Of a DNA stretch of 64,000 bases, positions 12,500-25,500 are shown piece by piece (positions within the stretch are counted from its first letter, which is position 1; every line of letters begins with the position of its first letter). The notes under the pieces were generated by a model, which did no database searches, had not been told where the DNA came from, and was given only the letters and a program-made list of their open reading frames with translations. Both the position numbers and the translations under genes were made by a program. Origin of the DNA: Beta vulgaris subsp. vulgaris (taxonomy: Eukaryota; Streptophyta; Magnoliopsida; Caryophyllales; Amaranthaceae); contig NC_079202.1 in assembly GCF_026745355.1 (NCBI RefSeq), positions 1,466,583 to 1,530,582 on the forward strand, in the 5' to 3' direction.

Positions 12500-13849
12500 A
12501 ATTGATGGAGATACAAATGACCAAACGTTTGCCGTCCAACCTATTAAAAGCAAAAAAAAATAATTGGACCCTGTTTTTCTTTCTAATCACTAATTACTAG
12601 CAAAAGATTATTAAAAGTGTGTTAAGCCAAAAATAAATATAAAAAAATATTGGGGTGTTTATTTTAGGATTGTTAATAATGATCTAACTCGCGATTCGTT
12701 CGAATATTCGATCCAACTTTTTTGAATTTGTTTCGGGACAATTGTGGATCACGATTTTTTGTTTTCAGGTATTCGGAATATCTGTTTTTAAAAAAAAAAA
12801 AATCCTAAGTAAAACTACTAATGAACTAATGGCTGGAGTAAACCGAAGGCCTTCATTTTTCATACCTTAAACGTTGCGCTCGCCATTAATTCTCTCTCTC
12901 CACAATGTGACTGATCGACACTCGCCACCGGTCCACCACAGTCTAGTCGGCTGTCGCAACCATAATCGGAGATCAATCAGCGACATCGCGAGGCCCACCA
13001 CGACATAACGACGGCCACCTCACTTCTTCTTCTTTATCCGTGAATGAAATGAGCTATATCACTTCTTCTACTTCTTTATTTTGTTGTTTCTTGTCATTTA
13101 CAGTATCACATAGTCATTTATTAGTTATTATTAGGATTTAGGATTTTCGTACATCACTTCATTCCTGTTAGATTTTAATTTATTTACTGGCTTGCTTTCA
13201 GAAGTTGGATGATTAACATCTTTTTTTCCTACTTAACTTACTTGCTTTTGGGAGTTGGATCATTGTCAATGGATAATGCATGTCAAAAAAGGCCCAAAAC
13301 CGTTCAAAATGGATCCTTTTTAAAAAAAATCGGATATCTGGATTAAGATCTATAAATTTTGAATATTCAAAATTTTCAAAATCAGGTTCGGATCACATTT
13401 TACCGCAAGTAGCTAGTACTCAACTCGACTAATATATAGTCGTAGATGAATATTTATGAAATTGAGTCAAACTCGACTCAAGCGTTGACCGAGTTCAGTT
13501 CGAGTTGCTCATAACTAAGAAAAATTTGATTGAACACCTTTTGTTGAAAGCGTAATGGGTTGAGGTCTTAAGTAAAGAATTAAAAAAAATAGATGATATA
13601 ATGTCGTGTTACTCCACCTTATGACTTTTCAAATGTTAGTTTTTTTTTATATGTTTGCTCTAGCATTCTCGCCATTTAGAATTAATCTATTTGTTTAAGT
13701 TACCAAGCATTTGCTTAGTTTTTTTTATTAAGGAAGAATTAGTTTCAATATTAGACAAACTATAGCATGAAATTATAATATAAGTATAATATTATAATAA
13801 TAAGTTATTATCGAGCTCAATTGTGGCTCGTCAGTTCGACTTGTTAAGG
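12500..13849. other. Upstream region of the divergently arranged SPOC gene
   Basis: Holds the probable 5' leader and promoter of the SPOC gene, then AT-rich sequence. Fragments resembling hAT-type repeats (TCGATCC/CGGATATCTGG runs and ACTCGACT-rich stretches near 13420-13510) are present without clean ends. No gene seen. Confidence 0.4.
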
Positions 13850-14440
13850 TGTTATTGTAGCCTTAAAATCAACGGCTATGGAGGTGACACGTGGCCTCAT
13901 CGCCACCTTACAAGTGGCATGTACTTGTACTGGTAAAGTACATGGGTCAAAAATTTAGATGGGCTAAAGTACACTTTTCTGAGGAAAAAAGTGTACTAAC
14001 AAGCTTCATTGTGGCACAAACTTGTACTTAGGCCCAGTAAAGGTAAAGCCTATTTCTGTAAAAAGGTGAGGTGTACTGACCAATCAGCACCTGCCACGTG
14101 ACAACATTATTGCTTAGCCAATCAGATGCTCCCAAATTAGGATGACATCAAGGTACAACAGTCATTTCAAACAGTATAAATAGTCCTTGAAATCAGGGGA
14201 AATGTACGTTTTTCAGAGCATAATACTGTTATTCTGCCATAAATTCTCTCTCTCTCTCTCTAAAATTTCCTTCATATCTCTGATATCTGACTTAAGCTTC
14301 GGAGGGGGAAATACCACCCAAACCTCCAGGGTGGGTCCCTTTCTTACAGGTTTCAAGGCAGACCTCAGGTCCGGAATACGAGCTCAGGTGTTGTTGCACA
14401 AGTCTCCAAATTGAGAACCTACTGTTGGGAGTTGTAGTAT
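13850..14440 (+). mobile_element. Probable solo LTR of a retrotransposon (approximate ends)
   Basis: Begins TGTTATTGTAGCC. Inside are a TATA box (GTATAAATAGTCC near 14174), a CT-repeat leader at about 14247-14262, and a CTGACTTAAGCTTCGGAGGG motif near 14287, typical of the transcript-end region of Ty3/gypsy-type LTRs. No internal coding region or primer-binding site follows, and a 5-bp target duplication was not resolved. Confidence 0.5.
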
Positions 14441-16502
14441 TGATTTACTAGTTTTGCATTACGTAACATGTGTGGTGTTGAGTCGAGTCAACTTGAGTTA
14501 AGCTTTTATTGAATAAGTACGAGTTACTATCTAGCAACACAATTCTATTACCGCCCTAGGTGTTAAAGAAGCACTTGAGTTATTTTGAACAATATTACTC
14601 ATAAATTTCCTAGACTATATTACCCTCTTGCTCTTTTTTCTTCAGCACCTAATTCGTCCCCACATTGTATATTTTCTTTTATGGAAGACTATCAATTATG
14701 GGGAAAAAGTTTGGGACTCTAAATTCTTTTATTAGTGGAGCCAAAACATTTATATGATCAAAAACTTGCATAAGAAGTCTTGAATTCGTAACCTCTTACT
14801 TTACAATGATATGATTTTACCGCTAAACTATGACATGTCCTTGTGACGAAATATCAATACCAAACTATACACTCTTTTATCTTATTGAATGGTTGGGGAC
14901 ATCGTTCCGACTCAATAAAATTTTGATTATTAAATAGACAAGTCACACGTCCATACAACACTTTCACATTCTAGAGCGTGCTTCTCTTTTGATGATTAAA
15001 CATGTTTGCTATCCATTAATAGGTTTTGAAAGTTGGAGAAAATCTTAACCATTAATGATATCAATATTAAAATTTCTATATTTACGATGTAAATATACTT
15101 ACAAGGTTTAAATTTATTTATTTATCAAAAGGGGACATTCGTATGTTATATGCAACTTCATCATTCTATGTTATAACATTATAATTTTTTTCCATCAAAA
15201 GGATCTAATTTAAAGATCTAGAAACAATAGACTTGGAAGTAACCATAACTGTTGCACTTAATAAAAAGTGTTTATTTGCATGTAATGTTGTAGGAGTTGA
15301 TCGTCGCAATGTGGTAAGGACCATTATCCTAAAAGACGATTTTGCACTATTTAGGAGTACATACACAACAATTGTCTTTTAGGAATTAGGATAATCACAA
15401 AACAGTAAATTAAATGCTTGTTATAAGCTTTAATCATTCTAAATACTTAATTTATACACGGTAGTTGCTAACTAAATTCCATCAGTAGATCAGATCATAT
15501 TTAATTTGTAACAACAAGTAAAAATCTATCATTAGGGGTGTTTGTAGTTTGGCTTGGTGAAGTTTGTGACATGACTAAACCAAACCCCCCAAAAATAATT
15601 TGAGATATTGTCAAACTAAACCGCACTACATTATGGGCCAAATTGAATCATACCTAACCACTTAACAACGAGTAAACCAAACTAAACCACAAGGTACACT
15701 CCTAGTTAAATTCTCAAAGTAAATAACAATTTTAACCGCAAACCTAACTAAACAGTGATAAAACAATTCAATATGCACTTTGTGTAAATTCTTATTTTAA
15801 GTGAAGATTGAACCCACAATCTTTTTTCCACAACAACCATTTAGGAAGATTGTTGAACACCGTCCCAAATTTTCTTAAAATTTTCCCAAAACACACTTGA
15901 AAATACAATTTTACCCTTGACTTTCTCTTTCATCCTCATCATTACTAAACCCCCTTCACTACCCAACCATCATTACCCACATAACCACCATCAAAACTAC
16001 GCAAACCACCACCAAAACCATGCACGACCACCAACTAGCCAGACGTTCCAGTGGTGGAGGAGGCCAATTTCTTTTTGGTTTTTGTGGCTTGCTCGTGGGG
16101 GTTGCAGGGATAGGGTAGGGGCCTGCTGGTAAGGGTGGGGTGGACTGGTGGGTGGTGGAGGGGGTGACTGTGGGGATGGAGGTGGTGGTTTGGGAAATAA
16201 AAAGAAAAAAAAAATTAAAGTTGGAAATATTTGATGAGATCGCGACAATATTAGGAAGTTTTAGGGGATGATCGTTAACATTCTAGTCATCTAGGGTCCA
16301 AGTCCAATTTTTTTTTTTTTTTTTTTTTTGTTTCTTTAAAGAAACTTTTGACATCAACTGATCATGCTCATTGCTCGCAGCATCAGAAATCTACTTTTTC
16401 TTGCCAACAAGATTTCCTGAGGTCATAGACTCCCACTTTCCTTCTACTGCTCTCCCCCTTAATCTCTCTCTCTCTCTCTCCTCCACCCTAAACTGCGCAC
16501 AA
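14441..16502. other. Upstream region of the ASCC2-like gene
   Basis: Mostly AT-rich. A degenerate hAT-like remnant (TAGGGGTGTTTG ... CACTCCTA, 15534-15705) and a strand-asymmetric block at 15900-16200 (CCACC-rich then GGTGG-rich) precede a poly-T run at 16311-16330. A CT-rich leader with a (TC)n run at about 16464-16481 immediately precedes the ATG. Confidence 0.45.
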
Positions 16503-19500
16503 ATGTCGAACCGATCAACGCATCACAGGCAAGATTCCAGCAACTTCAACAACAGCAGAGGTTTCCGAGGCAAAACTCAGACGAAATTCGTGGCAAAAAC
16601 CAACCTTTCTTCTTCTTCTTCACTTCCATTTCCTAACCCTAGTTTCTCCGCTTCTGTGCGCCAATCTCAACCCCCAAATTCAGCTTCATCCACACTTCCA
16701 TTAGCCAACAATGGCGGCGGCGGTGGTGGTGGTGGTGGTGGCAATTTCGTAAATTATCTCCCTCAAGATGAAGCTGTTGCTGTTGGTCGCAGTGCTGAAG
16801 ATGGTGGTTTAGATCCTCTTGAGTCTCAACGAGTTGTTGATCTTCTTAACAGAGAGTTGGCTAGCTTGCTCAAGCTTAAACCTAGAGATTTTTGGCGAGC
16901 TGGTTCGTTTTCTCCTATTTTATCTCAATTTTGATCATTACAATTGTAACTGTGACTTATTTGATGAATATTTTATTTGCATTTTATCAAGGTTATGTTT
17001 CGCAACACATGTAAGTCAACTTAGATGAGCAGGTGTTAAAAGTTTAAGTCGCCAAAAATAACTAGTCGTGTTTGGGGTAAAAATTGACTGAAATTGAGTT
17101 GCTATCAAATATAGCATCTCAATTTAAGATGCTGAAATTTTCAGCTACTTTATCAGTTTAGCTCCTTTAAGCTACCTTATCAGTTTCAGCTTATGTTCCC
17201 AAACATAGCCCAAGTGTTACGATTATATGATTTAATTCATTGGTGTAGCATTGGAACTATTACTAATAAGAAACAGATAAAGACTTATTTGATGAAGAAT
17301 TTATTTGCATTTTATCGAGTGTTACCTTAGCATGATTTAATTGATTGGTGTAGCATTGGAAGTATTACAAATAAGAAGCAGATAAAGACTTATTTGATGA
17401 AGAATAAATTTGCATTTTATCAAGTGTTACGATAACATGATTTAATTTATTGGTGTAGTATTGGAAGTATTACTAATAAGAAGCAGACGAAGACTTATTT
17501 GATGAAGAATTAATTTGCATTTTATGAAATGTTAAGATAACATGATATAATTTATTGGTGTAGTATTGGAAGTATTACTAATGAGAAGCAGATAAAGAGT
17601 GTTATCAGATATATGTGAATAGAAATGGTTGTGTTTCATTGTCGATTTCTGGACCGGTTTTTTTTTTTATCGAACCAAGGAGAAATGGTTGAAGCTTGTT
17701 GCTTGTTTTTGTGTTGAAATATTTGAGTCTGGAATTGTATATTAAGTTTTCCTTGCTCTTGTTTTATAGTGTTGAATGTTGTTTAAGTTTTTTTACTGAA
17801 AAGGTAATTGTGAAAGAGGAAGGAGTTTGCCTGGTGTACTTTCAGATCATTTCTTGGAGAGCATTATTTCGACTAGCTAAGCACTTGGTTTTGGCGAATG
17901 AAGTGAATAAATTGGCATTGTAGTTATGAATATAGGGATTGTGATGATTATAATCTAGACACCTTATAGTTGCAACTTTGATCTCCAGACACTTTTAAAG
18001 GGGAAATGTTACTTGGACAGTAGTTTTCTCCGTTTTAAATATAGACACGATACCCCAACTTTATTATAGCTATTCTATACTTCGCTCATTTTGCGTTTTT
18101 GTTTGGTGTTTCTGCTGTTTGTTGTCTTCAGTGGCAGTAGATGCATCCTTGCACGATTTTCTTGACAGCTTCCTGCAGTTTAGGAGTAGATGGTATGACT
18201 TCCCTTATCATGGAGCCAAGGGAATTGTTGCTGGTGTTATTGTTGGGGACTTGGAGCTAAGTCGCCGTGTTTTGATGCTTTTGTATAGAATGTGAGTTTT
18301 CAGCTTGAACGAACTCACTGAAAAACACTAGTTACAATTTTTTTCATTTTGGGGTACTATCTTAAGTGTATTATAAACTTGTCATCATAATGTTTCATGA
18401 ATTTTATTTCGACATATTTTTATTTGAACTCATCTTGCAGATCTTCTAATAAGGATCCTGGTTCTCGGGTCACAGACAGCCTAAGTCAGAAAGAACATCA
18501 AGGTAGGCTGTCTTAGCTGTCAATTGAACTTATGATGGTTTATGTAATGCCTTGGATCCTCTGCTCTACTGGCTCTTTGTACTGTACCCAGAGGAATAAA
18601 GAAAGGATGGGCCTTAACTTTCTGCATTAGATGATTAGGATCTGATCTTTTTTTGGGGAGTTTTCAACTTTTCATGCTAGAGTCAAATCACTATTGAAAC
18701 TCTAGTCTTGTAAGTCTTTGCTGGGATGTTCTGTATCTATATCATTTAGGATAAATACTAGGTCTTCAGATAATTGTCAGAGTTTGGATCAACGTGTTGA
18801 ACTTGGAATAGCAGAAGTAAGCTTGAAATTAAAAGATAGATAGTAGTAAGTCATAGAACCCTGGTGGTGTTGACTTCATGAGCTGCGCTGCTGTGCGCTT
18901 CTGTGGATATTACACTTTGACTTGAAAGCTTCTCAAATTGTATGCTAACATTGCTTTGAGCATCTCTACATGTGGAGTAGTGACGGTTTCTTTTAGTTCA
19001 AGCTTTAATAAACCAGTATATAATTTTCTAATATTGGTTGAATACAACCAATGTCAGTTGCAATATTAGCTTGATGCACAATGTTAGGTTCTCCACAGAA
19101 GTATCTTGTAGTATTAGTTGCTGAGTTTGATTCTGTAGCAGTATATGTTACTAGATTAGTTTTTGAGATTAAGCAGTTCATACCGTATCACAATGCTTCT
19201 AGTGGGTCTCCTGCATTAGGCGGGTTATGGGCTCGTAGCCGGTGTCAGAACCTTACATATATTATTAGAAAGATACTTGAACCGACCCCCTACAATCACA
19301 CAACTGTTTTTGGGTAAATACTAAATCCTTGATGCAAAAGGCCAAAGTTTGGCAGATGGCCTTCTAACTGGTAGCAACTAAGAAGTACATGACATTTAAG
19401 TGAGACATTTAAATTAGTTCGTTGTGGTCCAAAGTTTAAAAAAGAGGTTTTGTTAGATTGTCCAGCTATGTTGAAGAGGGACACCTCTTACAAAAATAGT

Positions 19501-22500
19501 TCTATGGCCTGAAAAAAATAGTATTACAGATGTGGACATACACCTCTTATAAAAATCGTTCTCTGGCCTGAAAAAATATTATTATATATATAGACATTCT
19601 TTAACATCATTGGATTAAGTATGTAGGCTTTGGTGCTAGTAATGGATAGATAAGAGTATGGTGCAGTCCTTTAATGGTGTTTCTTTCGGAGTAATTGTGT
19701 TTCAGATCTATGCTCTCATTCCTTGCAATGGAGTGATGGGTTGTTACCGCATATATGATTGGTTGGTGGATGGTGGTCTTAACAACAATATAGTTGCTTG
19801 CTTCAGGAGTTCTCTTTGGGTTTGATTTTTTAATTTGTGGCATGCTTGGTCCTCTGTTGGCTTTAGAGAACCATTGGTACTTCTGTATGTAGTGTCTTTC
19901 AGTCATTTCCATACAACTGTCTTGTCTTTTCTTTCGAAGGGAAAAAAAAAGAATATTACAAAGCAATTATTCTTTTGTTGTTGATTGGTTTTTGAAATGT
20001 TAATTGAACTCGTATGTGGCATGGTGTGTGTTTTGTGGGGAAAGGGAACACCATTTTGTCAGACGGGCCTATCCGGTATATTCTACCCAAACCAGAGTTG
20101 GTAATCAAACAACCAATCTCAAATAATGGGAGGTGGTTCTCAAGTCTCAACTATTGAGCTCTCATTACATTTTTGGTGATATATTTCTCAGCTATTGAAA
20201 GTTTAACCTGTACTATGCCAATATTGAAATGATAACTTGAACAAGATTCCAGCTTGATAACCTAGTCATGTAATCAAGCTGTATGAAGACTTCATTAGTT
20301 CTTATCATTGACAAGACATATCTGTCATTATGTCTTTATAAGACACTATTTTCTGGGATGCCGGGCTTCCATCAATATTGAATCAAATTTTCAGTCCTTT
20401 TGCTTGCTTCTATCAATTTTGTGATTCGTGTTATATTTGTATGTTGAATTCAGTGCATGATTAGTTATGCACTAATGACAGGTTGGTTACACTTTTTATA
20501 ACAAGATTCATATTTGGAATATGTATATGATGTAATATATGTCTTATCGATGGCAAAACATCATTCCATGCTTGAGTATGTAGTGTGCAAACAAACATTG
20601 TACTATTAACCTCAATTTCTTTCATTTCTTTTTCACGTGCCTCAGCCGTATTACTATTTGTGGTGATAGCATCTCCTGTTTTCTTTTTCTTATTTTTTAT
20701 TTGTCAATTTTCTCTTTAATGTACTTCATTAGTTCTATTTGTAGTCCTTCTGCAGGAAAAGAAGTTGCTTGATTTGCCCAAGTTGTTGGATATATGTGCG
20801 GTATATGGTCATGAAAATGAAGATTTGACAAGATCACTGGTGAGTTTTTATTGATGTACTAAAACATTGCATTCTTTGTCTTTAGTGTAGCCTGATAATC
20901 TACCGTATCTGCTCTGATTATAAATCAGTACTTGTACTTGGGGAACCTTTTGTTGATCTTCTTTTGTTCTCTCTCCGGAGTGTAACAATTATTACTTTGA
21001 TTCTCCACCAGGCCACTCTTTTTTCGAGCGTACACCAACAAAGTCTCAGGGTTAAACTTTCAAGGTTATTCTACTTTACACATGTGCATGAAGGATGTGA
21101 GTGTGGGAAGTTAGTGATCTAGGAAGTGAATAATCTACCATTTTGTTTCTACTACTAGTCGGATGTGGAAACTTGATAACAGGTTAAATTTTCTAGGTAA
21201 TGCTACCCTGGACGATTATACACCTATGGATGCCTAAATAAGTTCCAATATAAGCTTAAATTTACATGCTAAGTACTTATTTTCTGTTTATGAATTTTGA
21301 ACAATGTGAGATGAGGAATTACTTATAGAGCCTCCTTCCCATGGTAGCCCAACAAAACCACAGGTTCTTGTATCTCTTCTTTAGTTACTTCTGGACTTCT
21401 AGTGGAGACTGTTTTTGTTCTAGCCAATAATCAAGTTTTGGCAGTTGCCAGACTTGCCACAAACAACTTATATCTAGCAAATATGTGTATATGCCATGCC
21501 TTTTCATTTTATATTGTATGTTTAGGTTCATCCTTCCCATTTGAAATTGTTGTGTGATATATCTTTTTTCGCTATTGTTGAAAGGAAGTATTTCCTCCGT
21601 TTAGAAATAGTTGCACTGTTTCATGTTTTCACGCTTTGTTAATGCATGTTTTCAAATATTAATATCTTTAATTATCAATAAGTTATAAAAAATTGATATT
21701 AAAAAAATATACATTGAGACGAATCTAAGAAGATCTCATATGACTATGAATTTCCCAAAATATAAATCATCAAAGATAATCAAGTATAAGATGTGAACAA
21801 GGGACAATAAAGGGGATGTTCTGGTGGCTACCTGCTGCGCACTGAAAGGGAGTTTTGAGGTGGAAACAGCTGAAGCGTTGGGTGGCGCCATGCAATGCAA
21901 GTCACCATGGAAGCTGGGTTTAGAACCCTCATACTCGAGACGGATAATATGAAGCTTTTCTCGTACCTCTCCAACGATAAGAATGCACCTTCATCTTTTG
22001 GAATGATTGTGAGGGATAGGGGTGCTTATCGAGCGAGCCGAGCCCGAATAGCACTGGGCTCGGCTCGAGCTCATTTAAAATTTTCCAGGCTCGGCTCGGC
22101 TCGTGATGGAATTTTGGGGCTCGAGCTCGTTTAGGCTCGGCTCGCGAGCTCGTTTAGGCTCGACTAATGAGCTCGGCTTGGCTCTCAAGCTCGAAGTAGG
22201 TGAGCTTCACTCACCCATCATATGCTTTTTATGACTTGATTTCCCTCTTAGCAATGCTAAGATTTCAATGTGGGACTTCATGGTTTGTTAAAGAAAAACA
22301 AACTCACTATCCCCATTTCAATGTGGAACTTTATGTTTTGTTTAAGATAAACAAACTCATTCTACATATGCTCAGTGGCGGATCCAGCGTGGGTTCAGTG
22401 GGTTCAACTGAACCCACGTGGATCCGGAACAAAAACAGAGAAACTGGGCAAAACAAAAGAAATAACATATATAAAACGCAACAAGTTATATCAATTAAAT

Positions 22501-25500
22501 TCCCTGTAGTTCAGCGGTAAGGCAAGTATATTACTTTATGTTCTGCACTCAATGGTCTCAGTTTCGAATCTTGTGATGTGTTTTCCTTAGCTTCTCTCTT
22601 TTTTTTTTTCTCCTCCCCTTTAGGCTTACTGCATTTTTGTTTTCCAATCAAGGAGATACAAAATTAAACTTTAAGTTGAAGTAAGGAATAGAAGCTATTT
22701 ATAAAGAAAATAAGGTTGATTCTTGTTTTCTTAACCAATGTGGGACTTTAGTGCCTAGTGGAGTAGAGGTGAAGTTGGATCACAAATTAAAATATATAAT
22801 TTGTAATCTAAATTAAAATATAAATTAGTATTAAATTTTTTTAATATAAAATATTTTTTTAATATAAATATTTTTTATGATATAAATATTTTTTTAATAA
22901 AATAATAAACGAGCTGCTCACGAGCTTTACGAGCCGAGCTTTGCCTAGCTCGGCTCGGCTCGTTTAAGTCTCGAGCCGAGCCCGAGCTCGAGCCGAGCTT
23001 CAACGAGCCGATCTTTGACCGAGCTTTGACCGAGCCGAGCCCGAGTTGCTCGCGAGCTTGTCAGGCTCATTATCACCCCTAGTGAGGGATATTCAAGCAT
23101 TAGCTAAATCTTGTAATGATGGGTATTCTCTTTTGTGAGGAGGAATGGAAATAGAATAGCTCATAAGCTTCCGAGAATGAGTGAAAGTTTCATGGAAATG
23201 AGGGTGTGATTGGAGGACTATCCTCCTGATATTAGTAGTGATCTACTCTATGACATTTCCCTTATGAATTAATAATTGTGCTATTTCCCTGTCAAAAAAA
23301 AAGAAGAAGATGTGAACACACTATGCAAATGGTGTAATTATTTCTAATCGGAGGAAGTATATCAATGTATTGTGGTGCGAAGAAGGATGAAAATAATTCA
23401 TTAGTTTTTGATGTTAGGAATAGGAATGTTTTGATGGATATACTTATTGAAACTTGAAGTAGTACCTTGCGATTATATGCTTACTCAGACATACTGAGTG
23501 CCTATTTTTTCCAAAATCCTGCTTAGTTACCCCAGTGTATATTCACTGGATATAATATCATGCCCAGTGAACTGTCCTTTTAGGACACCTAATTGATTGT
23601 GCTGTGTTATGCATGTGACTAATGCTTCCCCCTTAAAAAGATTCTAAATAATTGCTCATGTTTTTTTTTCCTGATCCAGGTTTCAAATGCTATTAATGCT
23701 CAGCCTGATATCTACAGAAGCTTTACTTCCATGCTGTCTCATTTTTTGGGTATTGTTCACACAATGTATGAACGTTGCAGGTCATCTTTGGAGGTATTAT
23801 TTTGAGGCCTCTGCCATATTTCCGTTATTGAACAGATGCTCTTTTATTTTTGAATGTAAAGTTGAACTATTTTGATATTTTACTGTAGTGGGAGGATGGC
23901 CTTGATCTGATCAATCAGTCCTTACAAGAATATGAATTATTTCAAAAAAAATTCTCTCTTTGCTGATCTTCCTTCTTTAAGTGTTGTTTATTCGCGTAAT
24001 CTTGGTGAAGTGACATTGATAGATCTATCATTAACCTTGATCTGATCAATCAGTCTTTCCAACAATATGAATTATTTCATTTTCTTTTCTCTATTTGCTG
24101 ATCTTCCTTTTAAGTATTTTTTGTTCACATAATCTTGGTGAAGTGACATTGATAGATCTGTTTTTAGGTATTTGTTCCCTGGATTAACGGATTTACCTAA
24201 CTGGATTTAGATTGATGTTCTTACCTCTTTTATATAAGTGGATTGACTACAGGAGAAGCTTCTACTCCATACTTTAATAGCTCTCTTCTTAGGTTATTCG
24301 CATAAGTCAAAGACTTCTTAACTATTACTTTAGTCGTACCATATTGACTTCCGGTACTATTCATAAACTTAATGCTGACCCTCTTGTATTATTTATACAA
24401 AATTCATAGCAGATCTTGTTAGATTTGTCTCAATGTGTATTTTCAGAATATCAATTTCTTATATATTTTACTTGTAGTCCTATACATAATTAGAGATATT
24501 AATGTGTATTTTCAGAATATCAATGTGTATTTTCAGAATATCAATGTATATTTTACTTGTTAGATTTGTCTCAATGTGTATTTTCAGAATATCAATTTCT
24601 TATATATTTTACTTGTAGTCCTATACATAATTAGAGATATTAATGTTCAAAGTTGTGAGCTGGCAAACGTGCCAAGTCCTTTGGGTACAACTTACAAATA
24701 ACGGAGGACGTATATGGTATTTGAGTAGCAATAATTCCAGGTATTATAAAGTGTCAGCTATTATTGGATAAATTCATAATTTCATAGATTGTGGATCAAG
24801 TTAAGTTGGTTAGATTAACTGCTGGAATTGATTCTGTGGTCTTAATCGATGTTGGCTGCTGCAACGCTATCCTGATAGAGGGCTCCTGGTCTGCCGGTTC
24901 ATGATATAGGGTAGTCTATCCTCCCATGAATTGAACTGGCGTTGAGGCTGTAGTAAGTTACTGGTTTCTATTTTTTCAATAGTTTGTGTCTTGAATTGAG
25001 ATATGGCTGTAGTCTGACATTTAGTTTGGTGTCAAGTAGTCCCTTGCACATGAATAATTCGTATTAAGTTCTGGTTATAGTCGCCTTCAAAAAAGAAGTT
25101 CTGGCTATAGTCTGCTTCCATGCATGTGAAGAGTCAAGCTTGTAGCCATTGTAGTTCCTTGAAGGTGAGTGCTAGTAGATATCTGTGCAATTTTGGGGGC
25201 AAATCTAGGAAAGTTTGTGTTGATTTTTTATTATTTTATTCCTTCCCATGCTTATGAAAACTTGAAGAATCCTCTCTGATTGTTAATAAATACTTTGATT
25301 GCCCAAAATCTAGTTATTTCAGTTAAGTGGACCAATTGAGAATGTAGTTTGATTTATTAGGCCTGTTCGCCATGTAGTTATTCTAGTTGCCACTTCTTAG
25401 TTACCTTTCTGATTGCCACTTTAACATACAACTCCCTCCAACCATATATATCTGCCACATGTCATTTTCCTTTCTGGGCCGTCCTAGTTTATTGTATACA

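Larger units (their letters stand above)
21800..23306 (+). mobile_element. 5'-truncated LINE fragment with RNase H-like coding, itself interrupted
   Basis: Flanked by a 12-bp target duplication AAGATGTGAACA (21788-21799, 23307-23318), with an A-rich tail (23294-23302) before the right copy. The LINE-derived parts are 21800-22016 and about 23090-23306. They encode decayed RNase H (RVT_3-type) motifs: VETAEALGGAM, MEAGFRTLILETDNMKL, VRDIQALAKSC and VRRNGNRIAHKL, with frameshifts and stops. A hAT element separates the halves. Confidence 0.85.
21591..23357. mobile_element. Stowaway-like MITE split by nested insertions
   Basis: Left TIR TTTCCTCCGTTTAGAAATAG at 21591 and right TIR complement (TTTCTAATCGGAGGAAG) ending 23357, flanked by TA at 21589-21590 and 23358-23359. 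The left half carries GAGACGAATCTAAGAAGATC. The element is interrupted from 21800 to 23306 by a LINE fragment and is in intron 4 of the ASCC2-like gene. Confidence 0.85.

Noticed and set aside
12318..12590. Thr-rich ORF overlapping exon 1 of the SPOC gene
   Set aside because: It is a frame-shadow of the proline codons; the Pro-rich frame joins exon 2 in phase and the Thr-rich one does not.
16371..16502. N-terminal extension of the ASCC2-like protein from ATG 16371
   Set aside because: Open in frame, but the residues come from a CT-repeat leader and lack family similarity; MSNRSTHHRQ at 16503 is a better start, though the alternative cannot be excluded.
22506..22570. Functional tRNA gene
   Set aside because: A- and B-box-like motifs are present but no cloverleaf, anticodon stem or terminator can be formed; a SINE-type remnant is more likely.
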